Shown here in pieces: positions 47,848 to 56,145 of a stretch of DNA of 64,000 nucleotides. The position numbers and the translations under genes are program-made. Source of the DNA: Pseudomonas leptonychotis (GTDB lineage: Bacteria > Pseudomonadota > Gammaproteobacteria > Pseudomonadales > Pseudomonadaceae); the NCBI RefSeq assembly GCF_004920405.1, contig NZ_RFLV01000006.1, positions 124,001 to 188,000 on the forward strand. The letters run 5' to 3'. Positions within the stretch are counted from its first letter, which is position 1. Every line of letters starts with the position of its first letter. The notes beneath the pieces are model-generated. The model saw only the letters and a list, made by a program, of their open reading frames with translations, searched no databases and was not told the origin of the DNA.

Positions 47848-49517
47848 AGCTCAGCCTTGGCAACAAACTCACCGTACTGCTGTGTTTGTTCGGTTTGCTG
47901 CTCAGCGGGCTCGCCAGCTACTACTCCCTGAGCAGCAGCAAACAAATCTTGATTGCTGCTGCCAAGCGCGATCTGCTGGTGGCCAATCAGGTTTTGGGGC
48001 GCAACCTGCAGATCAGCCTGGAAAATTTCGCCAATGACCTGAAGGTACTTAGCACCCAGTCGCAACCGGTTGATGTGCTTGCAGACATGCCAAGGAGCAA
48101 CAAAGAGTTTGCGGAGTTAACTCAGCTATTTACCTCCATGCTCAACGCCCACCCCGAGTACCAGCGCATTCGCCTGATCGACGCAAAAAACCATGGCTTA
48201 GAGCGCATCAACGTTGATCGCCACGGCCCTGTCTCCAGCAGCGCTTTACAAGAAAAAGGCCACTTCCCCTATGTGTTCAAAACGCTGAAGTTAGTGCCGG
48301 GCCAACAGTTCTTTTCAGAGATAGCACCTTCGCGCCTTGATCCGGACAAGGTTCTAACCCTTCACATAGCCAGCCCTATTTGGACAGACGACCAGCAAGT
48401 GCTCGGTCTGATAGTACTGAGCATCAACGTCAAGAAGCTGTTCAATCGCCTGCAGCGTGAGCTGCCCGACTACTATCAGTTGTTTCTGGCCAACAGTCAG
48501 GGCGAACTGCTGCTCAACCCTGAGCGCAACAAGTCCCAGACCAGAAGCCAAGGCTCCAGCATGATGATTCAAACCCAGCTGCCGGAACTGCGTGCTCTGC
48601 TTGAAGGGCAAAGCAACAACATGCTCAGTATCCTACCAGGCAAACGTGAGCAACCGACCCGGCTAGCGGCCTTTACCACCGTTAGCATCGAAGCTGAAAG
48701 CAAGCATTTGCTGCTGGGCCTGGCAGTACCCGAGGAACATATCCTCGAAGCATCACGCGAGCTCGATCAGCGCCTGATACAAATCATCGTGGTGCTCAGC
48801 TTTATCACCCTGCTGCTCTCACTGTGGCTGGCGCGCAACATGGTTCGACCGCTGAATCAAATAAGCTTGGCGATCGCCCACTTCAGCAAAAACCTCAGCC
48901 TGCAGCCACTGCCAACTGAACGCGGTGACGAACTCGGCACGTTGGCCCGCGATATCCGCGCCATGCAGGAAAAAATCCTCACTCAGATCGTCGAACTCAA
49001 TACCAACCAGCAAGAGCTGCAGCACATGGCGCACAACGACCCGCTGACCGGGCTACCCAATCGCCGCCTGTTTTTCGACCGACTGCAACACGCCATCAGC
49101 AACGCCGAACGCAGCGGCAAGCTGCTAGGCCTGCTCTATGTTGACCTCGATCACTTCAAGGAAATCAACGACAACCACGGCTATGCCACTGGTGACGAAG
49201 TGCTGGGTACCGTGGCTCACTTGCTCGGCTCGGTGACCCGCAGTGGCGACACTGTGGCCCGCTTAGGCGGTGACGAGTTCGTCATACTCTTCGACGAGGT
49301 GGAAAGCCGCGCCACCCTGTTGGGTATTGCTCAGAAGTTATTGGCCTTGCTGCAAAATCGTCTGTTGATCGATGGCAAAGACCTGCAGGTGCGCGCCAGT
49401 CTCGGTATCAGCCTTTACCCGCAAGACGGCAGTGATGCGCAGACGCTGCTGCAAAATGCCGACCGTGCCATGTACAGTTCTAAGCGCAATGGCCGCAACA
49501 CCATCACCAGCGCTTGA
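47844..49517 (+). CDS. Membrane diguanylate cyclase with periplasmic sensor
   Basis: A 557-residue inner-membrane protein. Membrane helices lie at about 8-28 and 311-331. Between them is a 280-residue periplasmic sensor of double-Cache/PDC type, with RIRLIDAKNHGLERINVDR as the hallmark segment. HAMP spans about 332-384 and GGDEF about 395-555. The active site GGDEF (475-479) is intact, and an RxxD inhibitory site RSGD (466-469) stands five residues before it, so active, feedback-inhibited synthesis of c-di-GMP is expected. There is no EAL domain. TTG start at 47844-47846 overlaps the binding-protein stop by four bases, so the two are coupled. The binding protein probably docks on the sensor. 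Confidence 0.9.
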   Translation: MKLSLGNKLTVLLCLFGLLLSGLASYYSLSSSKQILIAAAKRDLLVANQVLGRNLQISLENFANDLKVLSTQSQPVDVLADMPRSNKEFAELTQLFTSMLNAHPEYQRIRLIDAKNHGLERINVDRHGPVSSSALQEKGHFPYVFKTLKLVPGQQFFSEIAPSRLDPDKVLTLHIASPIWTDDQQVLGLIVLSINVKKLFNRLQRELPDYYQLFLANSQGELLLNPERNKSQTRSQGSSMMIQTQLPELRALLEGQSNNMLSILPGKREQPTRLAAFTTVSIEAESKHLLLGLAVPEEHILEASRELDQRLIQIIVVLSFITLLLSLWLARNMVRPLNQISLAIAHFSKNLSLQPLPTERGDELGTLARDIRAMQEKILTQIVELNTNQQELQHMAHNDPLTGLPNRRLFFDRLQHAISNAERSGKLLGLLYVDLDHFKEINDNHGYATGDEVLGTVAHLLGSVTRSGDTVARLGGDEFVILFDEVESRATLLGIAQKLLALLQNRLLIDGKDLQVRASLGISLYPQDGSDAQTLLQNADRAMYSSKRNGRNTITSA

Positions 49518-49726
49518 ACAATTGCACGCGGGCACTGCATAAGCCTGTCATGGCCGCCAGCTTGAGTGCTCGCGCCTGCACCTACGCTCAGGTTTAGCCT
49601 TGGAAAAACTGTCACTTTGGGTGAGTGCCTCGTTTTGGCCGACTAAAACAGCCAAGACTGAATACACTGTGCACCCGATTATCCCGGGCCATAAATATGC
49701 CTGCACCGCACAAGGAACTCGCCGCC

Positions 49727-50236
49727 ATGGCTTCTCCAGACAAACAGCACAAACGCGCCCAGCGGGCAAAAGCCAAGGCCAAGCAGAACCGTTCGGGCAA
49801 GGCCAAAATCAATGTCATCCACCCGCTGCTGGCCAACCCGTTGGTTAACGAGCCATTCGATGATGTCGAAATCGACCTGAGCACCTTCGACTTCAAAGAC
49901 ATCGAAGAGCACGGTTTCGACCCCGCCCACTTCGATGACTTGTTCCAGGCGATGAAGGTTGGCGAAGGCATCAGCCTGCTCGCCATGTGCCTAATATTCC
50001 TGCAATACCCCGTGTTAGAGCTGGTGGTCGCGGAGGAAGCGGAAGACGCGGCCACCGACTTTATGATGGGCCTGCTGATCACCTATCGCGGGATCTTCCA
50101 TGATGAAGATGAAGACACGGCTGTGGCATGGATCGGCGGCAACGCCTTCCAAACGGCCTACGATGAAGCGTCGATAATCCTGCAGAAAAAGAACGCTCGG
50201 GGCACCCCGGGTGCCAGGGCTTATAAAGAGCAGTAG
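49727..50236 (+). CDS. Hypothetical protein
   Basis: A 169-residue protein, not assigned to a family. The N-terminus is basic (DKQHKRAQRAKAKAKQNR), the centre acidic with Phe/Asp repeats (DDVEIDLSTFDFKDIEEHGFD, part), and the C-terminal half helical and hydrophobic (ISLLAMCLIFLQYPVLELVV). The final part is charged. No signal peptide, so it is probably cytosolic. The start taken is ATG at 49727-49729, with AAGGA ten bases upstream; ATG at 49697 would add ten residues. It is flanked by the cyclase gene and a relic region, and may be specific to a few Pseudomonas species. Confidence 0.6.
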   Translation: MASPDKQHKRAQRAKAKAKQNRSGKAKINVIHPLLANPLVNEPFDDVEIDLSTFDFKDIEEHGFDPAHFDDLFQAMKVGEGISLLAMCLIFLQYPVLELVVAEEAEDAATDFMMGLLITYRGIFHDEDEDTAVAWIGGNAFQTAYDEASIILQKKNARGTPGARAYKEQ

Positions 50237-50267
50237 ATAGCAGCCGGCATCGCCCTCTGAACAACTC

Positions 50268-50430
50268 CTAACCTAGCCTGACGCAGCGCCCGGTAGTGAC
50301 TAGGCGCCGCACCCACCACCTTGCCGGCGGCTTTTTCGTTGCGCAGAGGCTCGCTGAGCTTCGCCATCTAAGGCTTGTCGAACGCCTCGCGCAGGGCCTC
50401 TTTTCCAGCCCGGTTCGAGTTTGATGCGAC
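50268..50430 (-). pseudogene. Decayed chimera: ung N-terminal fragment joined to an AraC C-terminal end
   Basis: Read on the minus strand, 50430 to about 50322 encodes RIKLEPGWK, a frameshift, EALREAFDKP, a stop in place of Tyr, then MAKLSEPLRNEKAAGK, matching residues about 7-41 of uracil-DNA glycosylase. Without a break it continues VVGAAPSHYRALRQ, matching the last residues (VVGMAPSHYRALHQ) of the AraC regulator at 52255-53136. The junction falls on a shared Gly-Lys/Lys-Val codon run. The upstream bases (about 50460-50520) still resemble the region before ung. It is dead coding sequence and marks an old ung-araC recombination. Confidence 0.8.
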
Positions 50431-50440
50431 CGTCGAGGCT

Positions 50441-50913
50441 TACGGGTATCCCTGCACGTTAAAAACGCAAAGGGCACGCGAAGAAAGGCATGTGAGGCAA
50501 ATTAAGGTGGCTGGCAACTACCGACCCGGCGCTGGCTGTCGAAAAGCCAGCGGACAATAAACCTGGTCCACCCTATAAATGTCCGGGCTACTTGCTATGG
50601 CGTGTAGGTGTTGGCGGCTGTTGAGCAGCGTTTGGCACGCCTTCTGATCCGCAAATAAGCCGGCAACATGGCGTTATAGAACATATGCAGGACGCTTTTA
50701 TCAGTCGTCCGAATTTTCCGCTCAGTAAAGTCAAACCGCATCAGCGCAATGAAAACTCGCTGCACTGAACGGGCGCGTGTAAGTGCAGAACCGCGCACGC
50801 TTACTTAAGAACGGACGCACAACAAGGCGCCGTGTAGCCCTAAATAGCTGTGCGCCCATCACAGCCTATTTTGTAACCCGCCCCCTGATACAACCGCCAA
50901 TACGGTGCTGACC
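50441..50913. other. Non-coding region before the MFS gene
   Basis: 473 bases with no convincing gene. The left part still resembles the leader of ung. A 67-codon minus-strand frame (50595-50798, containing DKSVLHMFYNAMLPAYLRIR) looks weakly protein-like but has no recognised family and no good ribosome site. GTCCACCCTAT near 50567 looks like half of a GTAGGGTGGAT repeat. The stretch looks less GC-rich than its surroundings (not computed) and may be remains of inserted DNA. Confidence 0.3.
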
Positions 50914-52152
50914 ATGCGTTTGAATGCTGCGATTGTAGTGTTACTAACCAGCCTGGTAGCCGCGACCTATGGCTTTGGGATTTATCTATTTGCCCAGCTC
51001 GTACCTGACATGCAGGCATCTCTGGGTTTCGATTTTTCGTACGTGGGCAGTATTACCGCCTCGGCGCAGTTAGGTTTTCTACTCTGCGCACTGCTGGCCG
51101 TCTGGCTGACGCCGAAAATCGGCGGCGGCTGGATGATAGTGGGCTCAGGGGCGGTATGCGCACTGGCCTTGCTGCTGATTCCGCTGTCAAACAATATCCT
51201 TGTTATCGGTGCATTGCTGACCCTGCTGGCAGGCACGGCTGCAACAGTCTTTGTGCCGATGGTCGATGTTATCGCTAGAGTCACGGCGTACCGCTACCGG
51301 GGTTTGGCCATGGGGCTGGTATCCAGTGGGACCAGCTACGGCGTTGCGATCAACAGCTTGCTGGTGCCGCTGTATGCTGCGCCAGGTGAATGGCGCAGCG
51401 TGTGGTGGTGGGTGGGGCTGATTACCGTGGCCATGGCGGTACTGGTGCTGGTGGTATTCAAGAAAGGCGGCTTGCTCAGTGCAACCGTACCGCCGACCGT
51501 AACACCCATGACCGTGGAGCTGGCGGTACCAAGCGGGCGCTTAGCGCTGATAAAGCCCTGGATATTACTGATCTGGTCGATGAATTTCTTGATCGGGTTT
51601 GCCACTTTTCCGTTCCAAACTTACCTCTCGTCCTATCTGCGCACCGAGCTGGGTTTTGACGTACAGTTCAGCGCTCAGGTCTGGGCCGTAATCGGCTTCG
51701 TTGGCATGTTCGCGGGGTTAGCCGTCGGTTGGCTCTCAGACCGCACCGGGTTACGCACGGCCATGTTGCTGGTGTATAGCTGCGTGGTAACGGCGGCACT
51801 GATCTTCGTGATACACCCCTCAGGGCATTGGCCATTAATCGCTGCGGGGCTGTTCTCTACAGCCTTCTACCCCATTTTCGGCCTTATCCCCGCTTACGTT
51901 TCCAAACTGGCATCATCCAGCGCAATGGCTGTGGCCATATTTGGTGTCGCCAACGTGATGCAAGGCTCTGGCGGCATGCTCGGCAACTACGGTGCTGGGC
52001 TGTTGGCCAATTACAGCGGCAGCTTTGCTGGGGTGTATGCCAGCATTTGCGGCGTGGGTGTAGTGCTCATCATGTTGACCCTCAAACTTCCCAAAGAAGC
52101 CCCCGCCGCTACACCAGCCGGTTTAGGCATGAACTATCCGGCGGCGAGTTAA
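50914..52152 (+). CDS. Major facilitator superfamily transporter
   Basis: A 412-residue protein with twelve predicted membrane helices and the MFS loop motif after helix 2 degenerate (LTPKIGGGWMIV), with GWLSDRTGLRTAML between helices 8 and 9 as its second-half copy. Substrate is unknown; the overall form (YGFGIYLFAQLVPDMQ start) is that of small organic acid or sugar-type MFS proteins. The start is ATG at 50914-50916; GTG nine bases earlier is possible, and neither has a strong ribosome site. It is isolated beside the relic region and may have been acquired. Confidence 0.8.
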   Translation: MRLNAAIVVLLTSLVAATYGFGIYLFAQLVPDMQASLGFDFSYVGSITASAQLGFLLCALLAVWLTPKIGGGWMIVGSGAVCALALLLIPLSNNILVIGALLTLLAGTAATVFVPMVDVIARVTAYRYRGLAMGLVSSGTSYGVAINSLLVPLYAAPGEWRSVWWWVGLITVAMAVLVLVVFKKGGLLSATVPPTVTPMTVELAVPSGRLALIKPWILLIWSMNFLIGFATFPFQTYLSSYLRTELGFDVQFSAQVWAVIGFVGMFAGLAVGWLSDRTGLRTAMLLVYSCVVTAALIFVIHPSGHWPLIAAGLFSTAFYPIFGLIPAYVSKLASSSAMAVAIFGVANVMQGSGGMLGNYGAGLLANYSGSFAGVYASICGVGVVLIMLTLKLPKEAPAATPAGLGMNYPAAS

Positions 52153-52254
52153 CGCGTTGCCAATAACCGCCAAGCTGTCGGCCCAAACCACGCGCTGCTA
52201 TTTCAGGCCGGCCGCTTTTGCCGAAAGCTTCCCTCTGCCTCTAGAACCGCTGAC

Positions 52255-53136
52255 TTAGCCTTGATGCAGCGCGCGGTAGTGGCTGGGCGCCATGCCCACC
52301 ACCTTGCGAAATAACCGCGAGAAGTAATACACGTCGTCATAACCCAACTGCTCCGCCACCTGGCGAATGCCCTGCTTGCCTTCATCGAGCAGGCGGCAGG
52401 CGTGGGCCATTTTTAGCTGGATGAAGTCTTGAATCGGCGCGTGACCGGTCAGCGCGCGGTAGGTTTTAGCAAAGTGAAAGCGCGACAACTTGAACTGCGC
52501 AGCCAACTCATCAAGGTTCAGGCTGTCATGGAGATGCGCACGCATCACCGCCTGCACCGCGTCGACATCCAGCACCCGCCCGGACTTCAAGGTGGTGCGC
52601 GCCGGCAACACCGCCAAGGAAGTCAGCAGCACCTGCAACTGGTGGGCGGCATGGATAAAGTGCGGCAGGTTCAAGCCTTGCTTGCGCAAATTCAGCAATG
52701 CATCGAACTCCGCCAGCAACCGTGGCTGTACACCAATGCGCCATAACGGGCCCTTGCCCAGCGGCTTGAGAAAATCTGCCACCAGCTCGCCATCGAAATG
52801 CACCCAGTACAGAGTCCAGGGCTTTTGCGCATCCGCGCCGTAGGTATGCGCCACACCTTTTGGCAGTACTAACAGATCGCCACCACTGACAGCTAATCGT
52901 CCATCTGGCGTATCCAACCAGCCCTGCCCGGCACGGCAATAGATCAGCAAATAGTCGTCCGGCTGCGCACGGTGCATGCGATGCCCTTCGGCCTGCGGGT
53001 AAAACCCCAGTGCTAACGGGTAGCAGCCCTGCCCTAGCGGGCTTTTGGCCAACAGGCGGCGCAAGCGCGGCGGCGTAATAAAGCGCACGCCGTTCGCCGG
53101 CAGGGGCCAGTTGGAGGTATCAACATAGGCAGACAT
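52255..53136 (-). CDS. AraC family regulator, probable activator of the valine cluster
   Basis: A 293-residue regulator with an N-terminal AraC-type cupin (RMHRAQPDDYLLIYCRAGQG; PKGVAHTYGA) and two C-terminal helix-turn-helix motifs (LNLDELAAQFKLSRFHFAKT; IRQVAEQLGYDDVYYFSRLF). It ends FRKVVGMAPSHYRALHQG. It is divergent from mmsA with 133 bases between, like MmsR and mmsAB in P. aeruginosa, and in the position of PA0748. The shared region holds a 13-base direct repeat with 21-base period next to the mmsA -35. Ligand unknown; a valine intermediate such as 3-hydroxyisobutyrate is plausible. Confidence 0.88.
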   Translation of the reverse strand: MSAYVDTSNWPLPANGVRFITPPRLRRLLAKSPLGQGCYPLALGFYPQAEGHRMHRAQPDDYLLIYCRAGQGWLDTPDGRLAVSGGDLLVLPKGVAHTYGADAQKPWTLYWVHFDGELVADFLKPLGKGPLWRIGVQPRLLAEFDALLNLRKQGLNLPHFIHAAHQLQVLLTSLAVLPARTTLKSGRVLDVDAVQAVMRAHLHDSLNLDELAAQFKLSRFHFAKTYRALTGHAPIQDFIQLKMAHACRLLDEGKQGIRQVAEQLGYDDVYYFSRLFRKVVGMAPSHYRALHQG

Positions 53137-53164
53137 TTATCTATCCAAGCGCACTTCAATCACA

Positions 53165-53198
53165 AGATAGTCCATCCGCCGGCCAAGATCGTCAATCC
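53165..53198 (+). promoter_or_regulatory. AraC-type operator upstream of mmsA
   Basis: AGATAGTCCATCC (53165-53177) and AGATCGTCAATCC (53186-53198) agree at 11 of 13 positions with a 21-base period, two helical turns. The right copy abuts the -35 of the mmsA promoter, the position expected for an activating AraC/XylS protein. Confidence 0.6.
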
Positions 53199-53224
53199 AC
53201 AAAGCCGCCCAAGGCCGCTATAAC
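53196..53224 (+). promoter_or_regulatory. mmsA promoter
   Basis: TCCACA (53196-53201), 17 bases, TATAAC (53219-53224). The -10 is good and the -35 poor (four of six), fitting an activator-dependent promoter. Transcription would start near 53231, about 40 bases before the mmsA ATG. Confidence 0.5.
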
Positions 53225-53231
53225 AAGGCAA

Positions 53232-53239
53232 AACAACAA
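53232..53239 (+). promoter_or_regulatory. Hfq/Crc-type CA motif in the mmsA leader
   Basis: AACAACAA, an exact AANAANAA motif, 19 bases before the GGAG ribosome site of mmsA and at the predicted 5' end of the mRNA. Suggests catabolite repression of valine breakdown. Inferred. Confidence 0.55.
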
Positions 53240-53269
53240 CCGGGCCGCAGGCCCACCGTGGAGAAAACA

Positions 53270-54775
53270 ATGGCCAAGGCAGTCGCGCAATTGATTGATG
53301 GCGAGTGGTGTGAAAGCCGCGCTCGCGAATTTATCGAAGTCACCGACCCGGCGACCCAGGACGTTCTGGCGCTGGTGCCCAAGGCCACGGCCGAAGAAAT
53401 CGAAGCGGCGATTGCCAGCGCCAAGGCGGCCTTCCTCACCTGGCGCGAAGTGCCGGTCTCCGACCGTGCGCGGGTGATGCTGCGCTACCAGCACCTACTT
53501 AAAGAACACCACGACGAGCTGGCGGAAATCCTTGCCGGCGAAACCGGCAAGACCCTGGCCGATGCCAAGGGCGATGTGTGGCGCGGTATCGAAGTAGTCG
53601 AGCAGGCCTGCAACATTGCCAGCCTGATGATGGGCGAGACCATGGAGAACGTGGCCCGCGACATCGACACCTCGAGTTGGATTCAGCCGCTGGGCGTATG
53701 CGTGGGCGTTACCCCGTTCAACTTCCCGGCGATGATTCCGTTGTGGATGTTTCCCCTGGCCATCGCCGCCGGCAACACCTTTATTCTCAAGCCATCCGAA
53801 CAGGACCCACTAACGCCCAATCGCCTGGCCGAGCTGTTTATCGAAGCCGGTGCGCCCAAGGGGGTGTTGCAGGTGCTGCACGGCGCACGCGAAGTGGTCG
53901 ACAGCCTACTGACCCACCCGGACATTCGCGCCATCTCCTTCGTCGGCTCGGTGCCGGTGGGTCAGCATATCTACCGCACCGGTACCGCCCACCTCAAACG
54001 CGTGCAAGCGTTTGCCGGGGCCAAGAACCATATGGTGATCATGCCCGACGCCAATAAACAGCAGGTGCTGAGTAACCTGGTCGGTGCCAGCTGCGGCGCG
54101 GCCGGGCAGCGCTGCATGGCGATCAGCGTGGCGGTGTTTGTTGGCGAGTCGAAGCAATGGATCGACGAGTTGCAAGCACAAATGGCCGATCTGCAACCCG
54201 GCTACTGGACCGATGGCCACGCGGCGTTCGGCCCGTTGATCAGCCAGCAAGCCAAACAACGGGTGATTCGTCTGATTGCCGAGGGCAAGGCCGAGGGCGC
54301 CGAATGCCTGCTCGATGGCTCGCATTGCGCGGTTGAGGGTTACCCCAACGGCAACTGGGTCGGCCCTACCCTGTTTCGCGGCGTGACTACAAAGATGAGC
54401 TTGTACCGCGAAGAAATCTTCGGCCCGGTGCTGGTGTGCATGGAGGTCGACAACCTGGAAGCAGCCATCGAGCTGGTCAACGCCAGCCCTTATGGCAACG
54501 GCACCTCGATCTTCACCCGTTCCGGCGGCGCCGCGCGGCATTATCAACACGCGGTGGAAGTCGGCCAGGTGGGTATCAACGTGCCGGTGCCGGTGCCGCT
54601 GCCGTTCTTCTCCTTTACCGGTTGGAAAGGCTCGTTCTACGGTGACCTGCACGCTTACGGCAAACAGGGCGTGCGCTTCTTTACCGAAACCAAGACGGTG
54701 ACCAGCCGCTGGTTTGATGAAGACGCCCTTGCCAACGCAACGGCCGGACCGAACATGACGATTCAGCTGAAATGA
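53270..54775 (+). CDS. mmsA: Methylmalonate-semialdehyde dehydrogenase (CoA-acylating)
   Basis: A 501-residue aldehyde dehydrogenase that oxidises methylmalonate semialdehyde to propionyl-CoA at the end of valine breakdown. The catalytic Cys282 lies in [11 protein letters not shown]. The usual general-base Glu is replaced in [14 protein letters not shown], as is normal for MMSDH, which uses CoA rather than water. NAD-site residues [14 protein letters not shown] and SFVGSVPVG are present. ATG at 53270-53272, with GGAG upstream; an in-frame GTG at 53258 precedes that site. Confidence 0.93.
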   Translation: MAKAVAQLIDGEWCESRAREFIEVTDPATQDVLALVPKATAEEIEAAIASAKAAFLTWREVPVSDRARVMLRYQHLLKEHHDELAEILAGETGKTLADAKGDVWRGIEVVEQACNIASLMMGETMENVARDIDTSSWIQPLGVCVGVTPFNFPAMIPLWMFPLAIAAGNTFILKPSEQDPLTPNRLAELFIEAGAPKGVLQVLHGAREVVDSLLTHPDIRAISFVGSVPVGQHIYRTGTAHLKRVQAFAGAKNHMVIMPDANKQQVLSNLVGASCGAAGQRCMAISVAVFVGESKQWIDELQAQMADLQPGYWTDGHAAFGPLISQQAKQRVIRLIAEGKAEGAECLLDGSHCAVEGYPNGNWVGPTLFRGVTTKMSLYREEIFGPVLVCMEVDNLEAAIELVNASPYGNGTSIFTRSGGAARHYQHAVEVGQVGINVPVPVPLPFFSFTGWKGSFYGDLHAYGKQGVRFFTETKTVTSRWFDEDALANATAGPNMTIQLK

Positions 54776-54891
54776 GAAACTGCAGCGGCATTGATCCACT
54801 GCAATACGTGACCTCTTAGACCAATAGACGATGCCTCCATGCCCGCCAGTGGCCCAAAGTGCCCTGGCATAACAAAACCATGGAGGATGCA

Positions 54892-56139
54892 ATGAAAAAG
54901 TTGACTGCCACTCTGGCCCTTTGGGCTGGAATTACTGCCGTTGCGCAAGCCGCTGAGCCAATCACCTTGGGGCTCAACTACCCACGCAGCGGCCCCTATA
55001 AGGAAGAAGGTTTGGCCCAGATGCGCGGAGCCTTGCTGGCCATTGATGAGTTGAACGAGCGCGGCGGCGTGCTCGGTCGGCCGTTGCGCCTGTCCAGCAA
55101 AGACACCGCCTCGCGTCCGGCCAAGGCGGTAAAGAACGTCGACAAGCTCGCCGCCGAAGGCGCTGCCATGCTGTTTGGCGGCTCATCCAGCGCGGTGGCC
55201 ATCGCCGCCGGCAAGCGTGCAGCCACGCATGGCCTGCTGTATTTCGGAACCCTCACCTACTCCAACGACACCACGGGCAAAGACGGCCACCGTTATATGT
55301 TCCGTGAGTGCAACAACGCCTGGATGAGCGCTCGCGCCCTGGGCAGCTACCTGACCAAGCACATGCCCAATCAGGATTATTTCTATGTCACTGCCGATTA
55401 CACCTGGGGCCATACCACCGAAAGCTCCCTGCGCCAGACCACTGGCAGCACCGATGCGGGTAAGCATCCGGGACTTAAAGTGCCCTTCCCAGGCGCCCGC
55501 ACCGCTGACTACCAGAACGCCCTGACGCAAGCCTCGATGAGTAAAGCCAAAGTGCTGGTACTCGTGCTGTTCGGCGAAGACTTGGTGCGCGCCATGCGTA
55601 TCGCTAAAGACCTGGGCCTGACCGAGCGCATGCAGATCGTCGCGCCCAACCTAACCCAGCATATGGTCGAGCAAGCCGGCCCCGACATCATGCAGGGCGT
55701 GCTGGGCACCGAGCCCTGGACATGGCGCGTGCCAGCGCTGGAGAAATCCGAGCGCGGCCAAGCGTTTGTCAGCCAGTTCAGCGAACGCTACAAAATGTAC
55801 CCCTCCAGCTCTGCAGCCTCGGCCTACAGCATTGTTTATCAGTGGGCTGACGCCGCCCAACGGGCTGACAGCCTGGACAGCGAAGCGCTGATCAAAGCCT
55901 TGGAAAACCACAGTTACCAGTTACTCAAAGACCGCCAACAATGGCGCGCCTTCGATCACCAGAACGCGCAAACCGTTTATGTGGTGCAAGTTAAAGACCG
56001 CGCTGAGGTGATCCTCGACCGCTTCAAGCAAGACTACTTCAGCATCGTCGATCGCCTCGACGTATCCCAGGCCGCCCCTAATCTTGCCGACTGGCAAACC
56101 GAACGACGGGCCGCCGGACAACCCCTGACCCTACAATGA
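54892..56139 (+). CDS. Periplasmic binding protein, branched-chain amino acid type
   Basis: A 415-residue protein with a signal peptide (VAQA-AEP) and the Peripla_BP_6/Leu-Ile-Val-binding fold: LGLNYPRSGPYKEEGLAQMRG, AAMLFGGSSSAVAIAAGKRA and FYVTADYTWGHTTESSLRQT (parts). No ABC permease or ATPase genes follow, only degradation enzymes. It may feed a distant transporter, or present a valine-derived or short branched acid ligand to a sensor. ATG at 54892-54894 with GGAGG upstream. The next gene follows after six bases, so it is in the operon. Confidence 0.85.
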   Translation: MKKLTATLALWAGITAVAQAAEPITLGLNYPRSGPYKEEGLAQMRGALLAIDELNERGGVLGRPLRLSSKDTASRPAKAVKNVDKLAAEGAAMLFGGSSSAVAIAAGKRAATHGLLYFGTLTYSNDTTGKDGHRYMFRECNNAWMSARALGSYLTKHMPNQDYFYVTADYTWGHTTESSLRQTTGSTDAGKHPGLKVPFPGARTADYQNALTQASMSKAKVLVLVLFGEDLVRAMRIAKDLGLTERMQIVAPNLTQHMVEQAGPDIMQGVLGTEPWTWRVPALEKSERGQAFVSQFSERYKMYPSSSAASAYSIVYQWADAAQRADSLDSEALIKALENHSYQLLKDRQQWRAFDHQNAQTVYVVQVKDRAEVILDRFKQDYFSIVDRLDVSQAAPNLADWQTERRAAGQPLTLQ

Positions 56140-56145
56140 GGACTT

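Noticed and set aside
50595..50798. 67-codon minus-strand frame in the gap before the MFS gene
   Set aside because: Slightly protein-like but with no ribosome site, no family and a surrounding relic region; kept only as a note in the intergenic entry.
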